A stretch of 64,000 nucleotides of DNA from Diphasiastrum complanatum (lineage: Eukaryota > Streptophyta > Lycopodiopsida > Lycopodiales > Lycopodiaceae), in assembly GCA_029204225.1 (NCBI GenBank), contig CM055113.1, positions 20,047,798 to 20,111,797 on the forward strand, given 5' to 3'. Under the pieces are notes generated by a model. The model had not been told where the DNA came from, made no database searches, and saw only the letters and a program-made list of their open reading frames with translations. The position numbers and the translations under genes were made by a program. This document shows, piece by piece, positions 42,720-55,361 of the stretch. Numbering within the stretch: the stretch's first letter is position 1; each line of letters opens with the position of its first letter.

Positions 42720-43130
42720 TAAATTATGTTCACGAATTATTCGCGATAGTTCATCTCTTCATCTCAGCTTCGTGTTTTGCAAATTGTTCGTGACACTTGT
42801 CTCTTTGCAATATTTTTGTCTTTCGCAAATTGTTCATGATAGATGACAACTTTGAGCATGAAGAAGAAATTCAGAATATTTCGCGAACTGTTCGCGATAG
42901 TTTCGTAACAGGTGAGCTTGAAGAACAGTCTAGAAGATTTTGCGAATTGTTCGCGACAATTTCGTGACATCTGAGGTTTGAACAAGAAACAAAATATTTC
43001 ACGACAAGATTTTGTTCACGAATCTTTCGAGCTTCAACAAGAAAGCCACAATGCGAATCTTTTGCGAATCTTTTGAGTTGACTGCAAGACAAATTTTGCG
43101 AATCCTTCGAGGTTGATCACGAATAAAAAT
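42720..43130. repeat. Short palindromic motif repeated within the LTR
   Basis: Variants of GCGAATTGTTCGCGA occur at least five times (near 42734, 42780, 42818, 42882 and 42940), each an imperfect inverted repeat around TGTT or TATT. Related TTCGAG/CTCGAA forms follow. The motif could be a repeated protein-binding site in the LTR. Confidence 0.6.
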
Positions 43131-43521
43131 TTTTCGAGTTTGCGTTCATTTCTTTCTCATCCTTTGTCAAGTAAACTACACGCTTTGTTAGTAGAATCAA
43201 GATCTGTCTGATCAGTTGTTCTACATTCATAACAGACAAAAATAAAAATTGTCAGCCTTCGACACCTTCGATAGTTCGTTGTCGTTGTCGAATCCACCTA
43301 TTACGTGATTCTCATATATTTTTGCAGACTATGTAGAAAACTGTAGAACTAGATAAATGAATGGTAGGATTATGGGAGAATAATCCAGCACTCCCGCTTA
43401 ATCTGAATCCATGAATGCCTTGACTTATAAACTTAGTTCTGCACAAAACTTGTTACATCCAAGCTTAGTGCCTTAGTAAAAATATCAATTGTCATGTCTT
43501 GCGTTCGACAATACTACAAGT

Positions 43522-43863
43522 TTACCTCTTTATTGAGAACTTTGCTTCTGACATAATTCTACTTAATTTCAATTTGCTTACTCCTAAAATGAAACATGGG
43601 ATTGGTTGGTCAAGCAATAGCAGTTTGATTATCAAAAAATAAAATTTTTGAAGCATATTGTTCAGACAAACATCTGAGAGTAAACTTCTCAACCATATTG
43701 TTTTTTTCATAGCTTGAGAGGCTATGATATACTCTGATTGAGTAGATGATAGAGAAATTTGTTTGCGACTGTTCCATGAAATTGAATCTTTGTCGAGGAA
43801 GAATGTCAATATGGATGTGTATTTATGAGTGTCTACATCTCCTACTGTTATGGCCATATTCAA
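43522..43863 (-). pseudogene. Second copia RNase H fragment
   Basis: The minus strand reads ITVGDVDTHKYTSILTFFLD, then SISWNSRKQISLSSTQSEYI, then IWLRSLLSD, equivalent to the RNase H stretch D.DT..STSGY.F.L....SW.SKKQ..VALSSTEAEY. It is a distinct lineage from the fragment at 41983-42483 and has frame changes downstream. Confidence 0.75.
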
Positions 43864-44264
43864 TTAAGGATTTGGAATAGTTCTAATATGGTACATAGGA
43901 CCTTCGATATCCAATATTGTTCGTTATGTCTTGATTTAATTCTATGTCAATGCTAGTTTGTAACTAATAACCTTGAGAGGACCCATACACTCCTATTGAG
44001 ACATGTGGAGCAGTGCATGGCTTGTGACAGTTGTATGCATGTGGATAGCATGGGATATGTGACCTATGGTTTAGATGGACAACATGGGAAATTGCATGGG
44101 TGCATGCACAAGTTTATTACCCCTGTGTATACGGGTAGGGACATGCCCTCCTCCATTTTAATTTTGGCTTGGTTGCTAGTTTCTCTTCTCTCCTTAGGTA
44201 TTCACTTGCCATGGCTCAGGGGTGAGGTGTTCGAATATCTTACGATTGCCAAGTGAAGATCTCC
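43864..44264. other. No recognised feature
   Basis: A short plus-strand open stretch (43996-44256) is His/Met/Cys-rich with many CATG phrases, and matches no family I know. Confidence 0.4.
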
Positions 44265-45870
44265 TTAAATCCTGTTACATAAATCCAAAAGGACACCTAT
44301 TGAGCAAAACCACCCAAACAACAAGATATGAAACACTAGGTGAGCAGTCGACTTATCTTGAAGATCAAGTTCGTAAGCTAAAGAACCAATTTTATTTATA
44401 ATCCGAAATGGTCCACAATATCTAGTAGACAACTTATAATGCTTACCGATATGCATAATCTTACAATCTTTTGAAATTCTAAGATATACCCAGTCATCAA
44501 CTTTAAAATCTTCGGGAGACCTCTTAAGATCGGCATGGTGCTTAGCTCTATCATGAGCACTACGAATACTATCACGTGTCACTTGCAACATTTCTTGCAT
44601 GTCACGTGTCATAATGGATACTATCATGAGCACTACAAATACTATCACGTGTCACTTGCAACATTTCTTGCATATCATGCAAGAAATCTGCAACTTTCTA
44701 GATCTTAACATATTTTGTCTTTGCATTTATCGGAGATCTAGATTGAAAATCGTATATAAGCATAGACAAATTATAACCTGAAGCAGAATGTTTTCTACTA
44801 TTGTAAGCAAACTCAATTAAATGTGACTGTCTATGAGACACATAAGTCCTCAACATATCCTCCATAGTCTGATTAGTTATTTCCGTCTGGCCATCTGATT
44901 TAGGATAATCAATAGAACTAAAACTAAGTGATGTTTCTAGATTATGAAATACAGCTAACCAAAAGTGACCTTGTAAACTTAAAATCAAAATTTTTTCTAT
45001 TTTGTCATTGAGAGATTGAAATTAATCGTTCTAATCCATATAGCATGGTTGAGGGCCTCCACTGAATAATATCAATTTCAATACTATCAATGGAATCTTA
45101 CTCAAAACTTGTTAGCTAGAAGATTTAAAATCGTTAGTGACTTGCTCAAAGTAGCAAAACTAGAGTTTCAGAGGTTCAGAGGGCACATTTCTTCTGGGGC
45201 AGTAAACATCATGTCTCTCTCCAATAATATCACTTGCCAATCCATAAAGGCTGAATAATTTTTTCACAAAGATCTGGGCTAAATCAAAAGCCTTTGCAGT
45301 TGATTTTACTGGTATGAACATAACTAGCTTAGTTAACCTATTCACTACAACCCAAATATAATCATTCTAACGTTGGGTCTTTGGAAGTCCAACTTCAAAA
45401 TCCATAGATATGTTTTTCCATTGTTTCTAAGGAATATCTAAAGGATGTAACAACCTTCTAACCTTTAAGCATTCTGCTTTGGCTAGCTGGCAAGGTTTAC
45501 ATTTAACTAAATAAAATCAACAAATGGCTTGAGTTTTGGCCAATAAAACTCTCTTCTGACCAAGTCCAAAGTCCTGTGTATACCTGGATGACCTGAACAG
45601 GGTACGTCATGACAATAAATAATTCTCTTCTCTCTCTCATCATCCACTGGTACACAAACTTTCTCATTTCGAAATAGCAAACCGCCTCGGATGGAAAACT
45701 GTTCTATTGTCTTCTTATCTTTCTTAAAAACCTGAGATCCCTGTGAATTAATCTCTATTCCATTCTCATTTTTCCCAGTCTCAACCATTTTCCAAATGCG
45801 ACCAAAATGAGAATCTATTTTACACATATGCATTGGTCCATGAGTGATTTCCATCTCCACATACAAAGGG
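44265..45870 (-). pseudogene. Ty3/gypsy integrase remnant (copy A)
   Basis: The minus strand holds an H2C2 zinc region (HDVPCSGHPGIHRTLDLVRR, then EFYWPKLKP and CKPCQLAKAE), the core start ISMDFEVGLPKT and NRLTKLVMFIPVKSTAKAF, and the third catalytic region SIDYPKSDGQTEITNQTMED. It ends with the LS.R.CGPF.I block and a GSLAYELDLQD turn. The second catalytic Asp region (SDRD..F in the family) is replaced by SDIIGERH. Several stops and an internal tandem duplication of about 80 bp are present. The part 44440-44990 is repeated, inverted, at 62300-62880. Confidence 0.85.
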
Positions 45871-47216
<1,346 letters not shown>

Positions 47217-47905
47217 TAGTCTTATCTACACCAAATATAGTCATTGTCAATCTGACGAATGTTAATATTATCAGATTTGTTACAAATAATAAAAAAATGA
47301 TTTTTATCCAAAATAGTAGTGAAGAACCTTTGCCGAGTCAACCTTCGCCAGTCCTATTTTTGAGTTTTGATCTACTTGATCTAGCCACTACCAGATTTCT
47401 GGAACATTCTATTACAATTTGATATTGATTCTAAAAAATCATTAGTTTAAAAGTGTCGATCGTTTGATCAAGATCCTTTTTCCAAAAATCAGAAATCTGA
47501 TTATCGTCAAGTGATAGAGTTTTTATAGATATGATCAGAGACAGGAATTGATTGAAAAATCTAGATCCAATCTCATTGTCTTTAGTGATTTGCAAAGATG
47601 TCTGAAAGAGATTATGATGAGCCATCAATTATTGTTAGAAGGTCACCTCGTCTAGAGGTACCAAAGTATAATGGGCTATCTGATCCAGTCAAATTTCTCA
47701 AAATCTATTTGGAATCATGTGAGGTTTATGGTGAAGTTTTTCCACAAGATAAACTTAAGCTATTCCCTATGGCCTTAAGATTGGATTTATAACCAAGATG
47801 AAAACAAAACATATGGATTGAAAAGTGGTTAACAATGGTCTAATCACAAGTTTCAAACCCCGAAAGTTTATGGAATATCCTTTTCTACTTTTAAGTAAAA
47901 TTAAA
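47217..47905 (+). repeat. Gypsy leader/gag segment, copy B
   Basis: About 690 bp shared at roughly 95% identity by eye, in inverted orientation, with 60352-61034. It covers the 5' leader and the gag start at 47598. Confidence 0.85.
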
Positions 47906-48415
47906 ATGGGAAAGAGGGAAGGAGTGAGAGATTATATTGAATAGGTTAAACACCTTAGATCTGAGTGTGATCCCAATTTAATCAATATGATATCATGATT
48001 ATGTAGTTTTTGTTAGGTCTATCTAAAACGATTAGATGCAAGCTGAAACGATGAAATGAGTATGTTTCCTTACAACATGCCATGGATGATGCAATACGAG
48101 AGGAGGATGAAGATTTAGATGACGAACCAAATTTTGGAATGCTGCCATATATCACGGGGAAAACCACTACAACATCCACCACTATTGCATCCACGAATAT
48201 CAATGCAACAACAAAGTTGATGATTAATGAATATGAGAAACTTAGTCAAAAGAGGCAGATGCAGTCTCGGTTTGATGAGAAGATGAAATCATTGGAAGAG
48301 AAGTACGCTAAGAGTGACAAAGTAGCTGAAAAGTTTGCAAAGACTTTTCCTAGTCGAGAAAATGTTTGGTGTGCAATTTGTGAAGGGAATCACACCATCA
48401 ACGAGTGTCCAACAA
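47598..48415 (+). pseudogene. Ty3/gypsy Gag with CCHC zinc knuckle
   Basis: It starts MSERDYDEPSIIVRRSPRLE, then VPKYNGLSDPVKFLKIYLES, a typical gag lead-in (F.G..DP..F...LE). The middle is frame-shifted. From 48082 an acidic and Lys-rich part leads to a zinc knuckle CAICEGNHTINEC (CX2CX4HX4C) at about 48373-48411. The frame then runs directly into the duplicated GDSL segment at 48416, so gag is cut at that junction. Confidence 0.75.
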
Positions 48416-49328
48416 TGAAAATACGTATGACAGATACTATTGCTTGCAATCGGACATCGCAACGCTTGCTTCCCAGCTACCTGGAGTACACTTAGTCTAT
48501 GGAAATGTCTACGATACAATCCTGGCAGCAATTCAAAAGCCCACCAGATCAGGTAAGCGACGACAAAATTTTAAACAATGTCTAAGCGACGATTTCTTGT
48601 GTATTCTCAGCTGTCTACGGACTCATGCTACAAGTGACATGCCACGTCAAATGAGAAAACGTACCAATCCTTGCAACGTCTATCCATATCTTAGAATAAG
48701 TCAGATCTCTGGGTGGGGCACAGAAAAATTGTGCCAACTGGAATCTTAAGTGTGTCGATTTGCAGGTTTCAAGTATGGACACAAGGCATGCTGTGGAGAC
48801 GGCAAATATGGAGGTGCTTCTGGCCGCAACCCTACAGTATATGTGTGTGCAAATGCAAGCCAATATGTTTTTTGGGATTTGATCCATCCCACTCAACACA
48901 TGTACATAATCCTAGCTAACGGCCTCATATCGGGTCCTCAATCCATTGCATCTCCTGTTAATATTTCAAATCTTGTAAATATGTGAGCACAGCAGCTTAG
49001 TTCTATACCTCAATGAAGTCTGCAATAAATTACTCCACAAGGGAGGAACCAAAGGCAGTGAAAGGCACATATCAATGATATCATAAACTCGTGGAGAGGA
49101 GACTAGTCTAGTACTATTGCACATTCTCATTTATTACTACTACGTTGTCTTCTGCCATCATTCACTTTACTATTAACTAAGCACTCCTACCACTATTTCA
49201 GTGTAATACTAGTTTGTTTTCATGGCACATTCGAGACCATATCTTCGAGACAATATGTTATGTGACTATCTTATGCCCTATTAATGTGATCAATTACAAT
49301 ATCCAATGCTAGGAGTTCTCCATTACAT
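48416..49328 (+). repeat. 913-bp tandem duplication, copy 1
   Basis: Identical by eye to 49329-50241. The junctions share TGA. The unit contains two exons of a GDSL lipase gene and about 340 bp of 3' flank. Confidence 0.95.
48426..48986 (+). pseudogene. GDSL esterase/lipase, last two exons (copy 1)
   Basis: Exon part ending at 48552 encodes LASQLPGVHLVYGNVYDTIL and then AAIQKPTRSG. The donor is TCAG|GTAAGC and the acceptor TTTGCAG|GTTTC. The last exon (48766-48986) encodes GFKYGHKACCGDGKYGG and YVFWDLIHPTQHMY, the block V of GDSL hydrolases with its catalytic Asp and His, and stops at TGA 48984-48986. The N-terminal blocks with the nucleophile Ser (GDS) are absent, so no active enzyme can be made. 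Intact relatives are secreted lipid and ester hydrolases. The splice signals remain, showing the copy came by DNA, not through mRNA. Confidence 0.85.
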
Positions 49329-50241
49329 TGAAAATACGTATGACAGATACTATTGCTTGCAATCGGACATCGCAACGCTTGCTTCCCAGCTACCTGGAGT
49401 ACACTTAGTCTATGGAAATGTCTACGATACAATCCTGGCAGCAATTCAAAAGCCCACCAGATCAGGTAAGCGACGACAAAATTTTAAACAATGTCTAAGC
49501 GACGATTTCTTGTGTATTCTCAGCTGTCTACGGACTCATGCTACAAGTGACATGCCACGTCAAATGAGAAAACGTACCAATCCTTGCAACGTCTATCCAT
49601 ATCTTAGAATAAGTCAGATCTCTGGGTGGGGCACAGAAAAATTGTGCCAACTGGAATCTTAAGTGTGTCGATTTGCAGGTTTCAAGTATGGACACAAGGC
49701 ATGCTGTGGAGACGGCAAATATGGAGGTGCTTCTGGCCGCAACCCTACAGTATATGTGTGTGCAAATGCAAGCCAATATGTTTTTTGGGATTTGATCCAT
49801 CCCACTCAACACATGTACATAATCCTAGCTAACGGCCTCATATCGGGTCCTCAATCCATTGCATCTCCTGTTAATATTTCAAATCTTGTAAATATGTGAG
49901 CACAGCAGCTTAGTTCTATACCTCAATGAAGTCTGCAATAAATTACTCCACAAGGGAGGAACCAAAGGCAGTGAAAGGCACATATCAATGATATCATAAA
50001 CTCGTGGAGAGGAGACTAGTCTAGTACTATTGCACATTCTCATTTATTACTACTACGTTGTCTTCTGCCATCATTCACTTTACTATTAACTAAGCACTCC
50101 TACCACTATTTCAGTGTAATACTAGTTTGTTTTCATGGCACATTCGAGACCATATCTTCGAGACAATATGTTATGTGACTATCTTATGCCCTATTAATGT
50201 GATCAATTACAATATCCAATGCTAGGAGTTCTCCATTACAT
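49329..50241 (+). repeat. 913-bp tandem duplication, copy 2
   Basis: Second unit, head-to-tail and indistinguishable from copy 1 by eye. The sequence diverges after TTACATTGA at 50244. Confidence 0.95.
49339..49899 (+). pseudogene. GDSL esterase/lipase, last two exons (copy 2)
   Basis: Same as copy 1 shifted by 913 bp: first exon part to 49465, intron, last exon 49679-49899 with the FWDLIHPT motif. No difference was seen by eye. No upstream GDSL exon lies before either copy. Confidence 0.85.
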
Positions 50242-50964
50242 TGATAACCCTAGTTCCATTATAAGGTGGAAAATAGCTCAAGAAGATAAAACCTTGTTGC
50301 CCTACATAAAAGATTCATCAAGTATAGATAGATTACTAAAATTAGTCAAGAGGAAGTTGACGTGTCGACTAGTGCTGACCCAACTAAGGAGAAGGCTACA
50401 AACACGATTTCAAAAGCTGTATGTTGCCATAGAAGAGCCAAACCAATTTGATACTAAGAATATATTTCTTAAACTACAAACTCTAAGTGTTCCAAGCAAG
50501 ATTTATAGTCAGCACCTAGAAGATTTGTCACACAAGCCAAGCACGAGAAGTTCTAGCTCTCCAGAGAGGACATGTTCCTTGCCACACATATGAACCATAG
50601 AGTTGCTAGCCTACACATATGTCACACAATAACAACATCAGTTGGATAGGAAGGAGTATCTCCTATTAGAATGTAATTCATTCGAGTGAACCACAAAGTC
50701 CATTCATACACTCAAAAACACCACCACAATAACTTTTTCTTACAATGCCTGGGAAACTAACATGTGTTGTCACTGGTTTTGTCCAACAATGACCATCATA
50801 ACATTGCTCCATCCCAGCCATGGGAGATTTGCCAGTTGCATGAAGCGCATGCAATTCAAATGCGATATTTCCATAATATTTTGCCGGAAGCTCTATTACT
50901 TTCTATATCGTATTGCATTACTTTAGTATTTCCAAGGAAACAACTGTGAGCTTAATTTCCAACA
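50242..50964 (-). other. Unrecognised stretch plus start of a copia 3' LTR
   Basis: A plus-strand open frame to 50593 is basic and unrecognised. The right end reads, on the minus strand, GTTAAGGGGGAC|TGTTGGAAATTA (junction at 50964/50965), a polypurine tract followed by an LTR start, consistent with the copia pol just to the right. The LTR's other end is not defined. Confidence 0.55.
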
Positions 50965-50999
50965 GTCCCCCTTAACGGTCACGGTTGGCGCGTTGGTAT

Positions 51000-53320
51000 C
51001 TTCGTCAGGTTCAGCATGATGCTTGATCCTGGGAAGCGCTTTTGCTTGATCCTGGGAAGCGATTTGTTGTGGAGCAGTATTGAAGGATCACTTGCCCTGA
51101 GAAAACTTTCTCCCGAATGAAATGATACTGGATTTCTATGTGCTTGGATTTGCCATAAAATTTGGGATTCAGTGACAGTGAAATACAGCTCAAGTTGTCA
51201 CATAGAATGGTGGTAGCATTGAACTGAGTGTGATGTAAGTCGTGAAGTCACAACCTGATCCATACAACTTCTTTTGAAGTCTGACATGCTGCGATTTACT
51301 CTGCCTCGGTCAAAGAAAGCGCAACTGATTTCTGCTTCCTTGAGTTCCACGAAATCGGTCCCCCTGCGAGATAAAAACAGAACTCGAAGGTTGATTTTCT
51401 GGTAGAGATTGTTCCTCCCCAATCTGAGTCGGATAGCCTCGCAACATGAGTGGGTCGATTGCATTTCCATCATAACACAAAATGTGATCTAAACTTCTCT
51501 AAATATATCTCATCACTTTCTTTAATGCTTTCCAATGAGAGATCCTAGGATTAGACATGAATTGACTTAACGTGCTAACAATGTATGCTAAATCTGGTAT
51601 GGTACACAACATTGCATACATCAAAGATCATATTAGTGAATGATAAGGGTACTTCGCTATTTTGAGTACTTCACTATCAGAATCAGCACAAGTAGGTTTA
51701 GTCAATACTATACTTGGATCCATCGGAGTATCAATTGGTTTGCAATCAGACATATAAAGTTTTTCCAAATTGCCTTTTAGATATGCATGTTGGCTAAGAT
51801 AGATCTTCTTCTGAAGCCTATTTCTAGTAATATGAATTCCTAGCAAAGAATAGACAGCTCCTAAATCAGTCATGTAAAATTCCTTTGACAGATCACTCTT
51901 AGTTGTGTGCAAAAGAGAAGTGTCGTTAGACAAAATAAATGCATCATCTACGTAAAGAGCTATGTGAACTGAATTGGTGCCTATATGCTTCGAATAAACA
52001 TTACAGTCAGTTGAATTGTTTGCAAATCCCAATTGAATGAGATGAGAGTTGATTCTAACGAACCATGCTCTTGCGGCCTGTTTTAGACCATAGATTGCTT
52101 TGTGCAGCTTGCACACTTTGTGCTCTTGGCCTTTGACGTTGAATCATTTTGATTGGAAGGTATATAGCTCCTCTTCGACGTCGCCATTGAGAAATGATGT
52201 CTTGACATCCATTTGGTGCATTGCAATGTCTTCTGCGGCTACTAGCCCAATCAGAGTCCTGATTGACTGCATCTTGATGACAGGACTAAAAAATTCTTGA
52301 TAATCCACTCCTTGGACTTGAGTGAATCCTTTAGCCACTAGCTGTGCTTTCCATTTAACAATGGAACCATTAGAGTTGACCTTCTTCTTGAAGATCCACT
52401 TGTTGTCGATAACTCTCTTGTGAGTGGGGATTCGGCTAGTGTCCAGGTATGATTCGTCAAAAGTGAGTTGTACTCGCTTTCCATAGCTTCTTGCCACTTC
52501 ACAGCATCCTTGGAGTTAATTGTTTTGGCTAGGCTCTCTGGTTCATCTTATGAAGTCTAGAATGATTGAGGTGTATACCTCTCAGGAACTGTACGAGTCC
52601 ATGGGGATCTGCGGACGTTTAATTGACCAGGATGCAATGATGCTTCTTCTTGAATTTCTCCAGATCTACTCGAGCTAGCTTGGTCTGGTCTGATGACAGG
52701 TACTGTCGACTGCTCGGCTTCTATAGCTCTAGCTGTAGGTTTTGTTGAAGGAACATCAATGTTGGAAGAATCCATGCTACGTAAAATAGGATGAAATGAC
52801 ATAGCATCATTTATCGATGGTTGTCTGAGATCATAGTATGTATGTTCTTGAAATATTACATCCCTAGAGACAAATACTACATTGGTGGATCATCCCATAA
52901 ACTTTATAAGCTTTATGTTCATCGGGATAGTTATTTGTCCTATGATCCAGCTTCTTCCTAAGCTATTTAGAAATGTGAACAAAACATATACAACCAAAGA
53001 TTTTTAAATGCCTGACACTAGGCTTGTGCCCATGCCACGAGGAGTTTTTTTGTTGACGGCCTTGGTGCTGGATCTGTTTTGCACGTAACAAGTTTTGGCA
53101 GTAGCTTTTGCCCAGAACTTTGTAGGTAGGTATGCTTGATGTAGCATGGATCTGGTTGAGTTGAGAAGAGTTCGATTCTTCCTTTCTGCAATCCCATTTT
53201 GTTGAGGTGAATAGGAAGTGGTGAACTGTCTTCTAATACCATGTTCAGCCATGTAGTCAGACATCTCGTTAGAGAGGCATTCATCGCCACCATCAATTCG
53301 GAGTGCCTTCACTTTTGTAG
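51000..53320 (-). pseudogene. Copia pol remnant (IN-RT-RH)
   Basis: In minus-strand order: integrase (LRIDGGDECLSNEMSDYM, then SPQQNGIAERKNRTLLNSTR; 53004-53312), a variable linker, RT (AQLVAKGFTQVQGVDYQEFF at 52144-52497; LHKAIYGLKQAARAWF and IALYVDDAFI at 51628-52116), and RNase H (HIEIQYHFIREKV with a poorly preserved end at 51011-51193). Stops and frame changes occur in each domain. The family motif DVKTSFLNGD is present in RT. Protease and gag are missing; the right end is joined at about 53390 to a plus-strand copia fragment. Confidence 0.88.
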
Positions 53321-53389
53321 GCGTTTGTGTCTCAGCAATGGCCTAGAATCTCAAGAAGCTCGATGAGGTCGAACAAGGATACCTCGTCA

Positions 53390-53912
53390 GGTATTACAAC
53401 CATTCGTCATATACTACAGAATCTACATGCCAGAGTCGAATCAAGTGAAGATCTTTCGAAGCAGAATACGTCGTAGCCATGAAGATGGCCAACAAAATCA
53501 CATGGCTCAAATAGTTCCTCGATGGACTAGGCGAAACCACCAGAGAGCCTCTTTTCTTGCAGATGGACAATACTTCTGCCATACACTTGATAAAGAATCT
53601 CATGTTTCATTCAAGAACAAAACATATTGCAATCAAATATCATTTGAAAAGGGACCTATTCGCAAGAAACGAATTGAAGTCCATCTTCATCGGAATGAAG
53701 CAGATGATAACAGACATCTTTACCAAACCCTTAGACAAAGGATTGTTCGAGAGGCAGAGGAAGAGTTTGGGAATCGTAAAGTTACCACGCTTTGAGAGGG
53801 AGCTGAAGAAACAAAATGTTTCAAGCCATAGAGTGTTGCTAGCTTTCGAATTTGAGCCTGCGGATATACAAGGGAGCTGCCCACAGGCGAAGGCCAGATG
53901 TTTGAACTGAAG
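53390..53912 (+). pseudogene. Copia RNase H tail, plus strand
   Basis: Frames encode FEAEYVVAMKMANKITWLK, then MDNTSAIHLIKNLMFHSRTK, HIAIKYHLKRDLF and IFTKPLDKGLFERQRKSLGI, the closing part of copia RNase H. It is followed by a repetitive Lys/Glu-rich tail and an LTR at about 54054. Opposite in orientation to the copia at 51000-53320. Confidence 0.82.
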
Positions 53913-54053
53913 GACACTCAAAGGCGAAGGCCAGATGTTCGACGACTGAAAGACACTCGAAGGTCAAATGTTCGAAGACCAAAGGAGCTCAAAAGTGAAG
54001 CCGAATGTCGAACGAGGCACGAAGGCGAAGAAGACTTGAAGACTGAAAGGTGG

Positions 54054-54654
54054 TGGATCTTCACGCTCCAAGTACAAAGAAAATCAAGAAAATACTAGGA
54101 GGACGTCCTCCTCTACGGATTATGTTGAAGGCAATCTAAATACCATTGGACCCTGCTTAATGAGCCATTCTTGTAATCTCAGATTAGATTAAACTCTTTC
54201 ACTCTCTCCATCTATATAATCAAATTGAAGATGAGAGAATTGATTGAACATCAAGTTGGATTGTCAGTTGGTTGAGTCTCAACCTGAGCTAGGCATAGTG
54301 TTGCTGAGCCGACGTCCAAGAAGTCTACTAGTAAGTGAGACGATCTAATATTATTTGTGAGAGGCATAGTATCTATCGCATCGACGTGTTGTGTGGGTTT
54401 GTCACAACAACACTCTTAAGAAAGAGGACCATTGATAATATAGTAGCTATAATGCACATGTTGAATAATCTTGAATGCTTTGATGTATGATTGTTGGTTG
54501 TTCATAATCAATTGCTCATTCTTCATTCCGCATACCGGTTCATCTTGTTGAATGCTTAAACAATTAAACGTAGGTCAACAATGTCTGTCTACACTCTATT
54601 TGTTCTAGCAGGCAGTAGCCGGTAGACAGAATCAAATTCCATCTGGGTCTCTCA
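54054..54654 (+). repeat. Copia LTR between two internal regions
   Basis: About 600 bp, beginning TGGATCTTCACG after a purine-rich GACTGAAAGG and ending GGGTCTCTCA just before a primer-binding site. The left neighbour is the 3' end of pol and the right neighbour is a 5' leader, so this LTR is shared by two element parts. Confidence 0.65.
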
Positions 54655-54658
54655 ATAG

Positions 54659-54673
54659 TGGTATCAGAGCGAC
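54659..54673 (+). other. Primer-binding site after the shared LTR
   Basis: TGGTATCAGAGCGAC, matching initiator tRNA-Met complement over its first 12 bases, four bases after the LTR end. Confidence 0.8.
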
Positions 54674-55361
54674 TGAAATTCGTGTCGCATCGAGCCGTTC
54701 TATTCTCAAAAAGAATTTCAACAGTCAATATCTAATTCATAGGCGGTTGTGAATATTTGACCTGATTGACCTCAAAAATGGACTCTCGTCTCAAAATATA
54801 AAATTTGTAGTTTCCCATATAAATCGTTGAAGCATCAATTTCAAATAGTGAAAATATGTTCCAAAGTTGAACCAAGGATTTGATATTTAGATTGTTCCAA
54901 ATAACCATTGATGAACAATCATTGTTGACATTACTCAATAAAAGATTCTCCGATTTAGTATCCACTCAGCAATGCAAACTTCTCCAAAGAAACTAATACA
55001 AATTGCTGGCATATTTTAAAGTCAGTTTCCGATAGAGTTTTGGTTGACTGAGAGAACATTCCCAATCATTATTCATGTCCATATATTCAGGATAAGTGTG
55101 TGAACTAGATATTGGCAATTGAGTTCTAGAGAATCCATAGGAATAGGGATCTATGAGGCATTGAACAATAATCCAAAGTATTGATACAAGTTGTATTTAA
55201 ATGTGATAATGAAATCTCTTCATTGCGGACAATATCCTTGTTGAATACCTCACACTCCATTAGTGAGACTCAAAAGGATGTTCAATAAGAAGTTGGATCT
55301 TGTTTGGAACGTTAGGTTGCTCCAATTGCCAATGACGAACAATTGATTCTTGTATTTCCTC
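54674..55361. other. Retroelement leader; no gene recognised
   Basis: The phrase AATTGATGACGAACAAT-type (variants near 54905 and 55327) recurs with TTGGATCTTGTTTGGAAC-like text. No coding match is seen. Confidence 0.45.

Larger units (their letters stand above)
41700..43225 (-). mobile_element. Old copia element remnant with two LTR parts
   Basis: Direct repeats (41700-41982 and about 42955-43225) share long stretches such as TTGACTGCAAGACAAATTT and GTCTGATCAGTTGTTCTAC. The right copy ends CTACA, which on the minus strand is a TGTAG LTR start. A purine tract TTTGAGAGGGAGC precedes the left copy in minus-strand reading. Between them lies an RNase H fragment. Most of the pol gene is gone. Confidence 0.7.

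Noticed and set aside
53390-53912. Continuation of the minus-strand copia at 51000-53320
   Set aside because: The RNase H motifs here read on the plus strand and belong to a different element.
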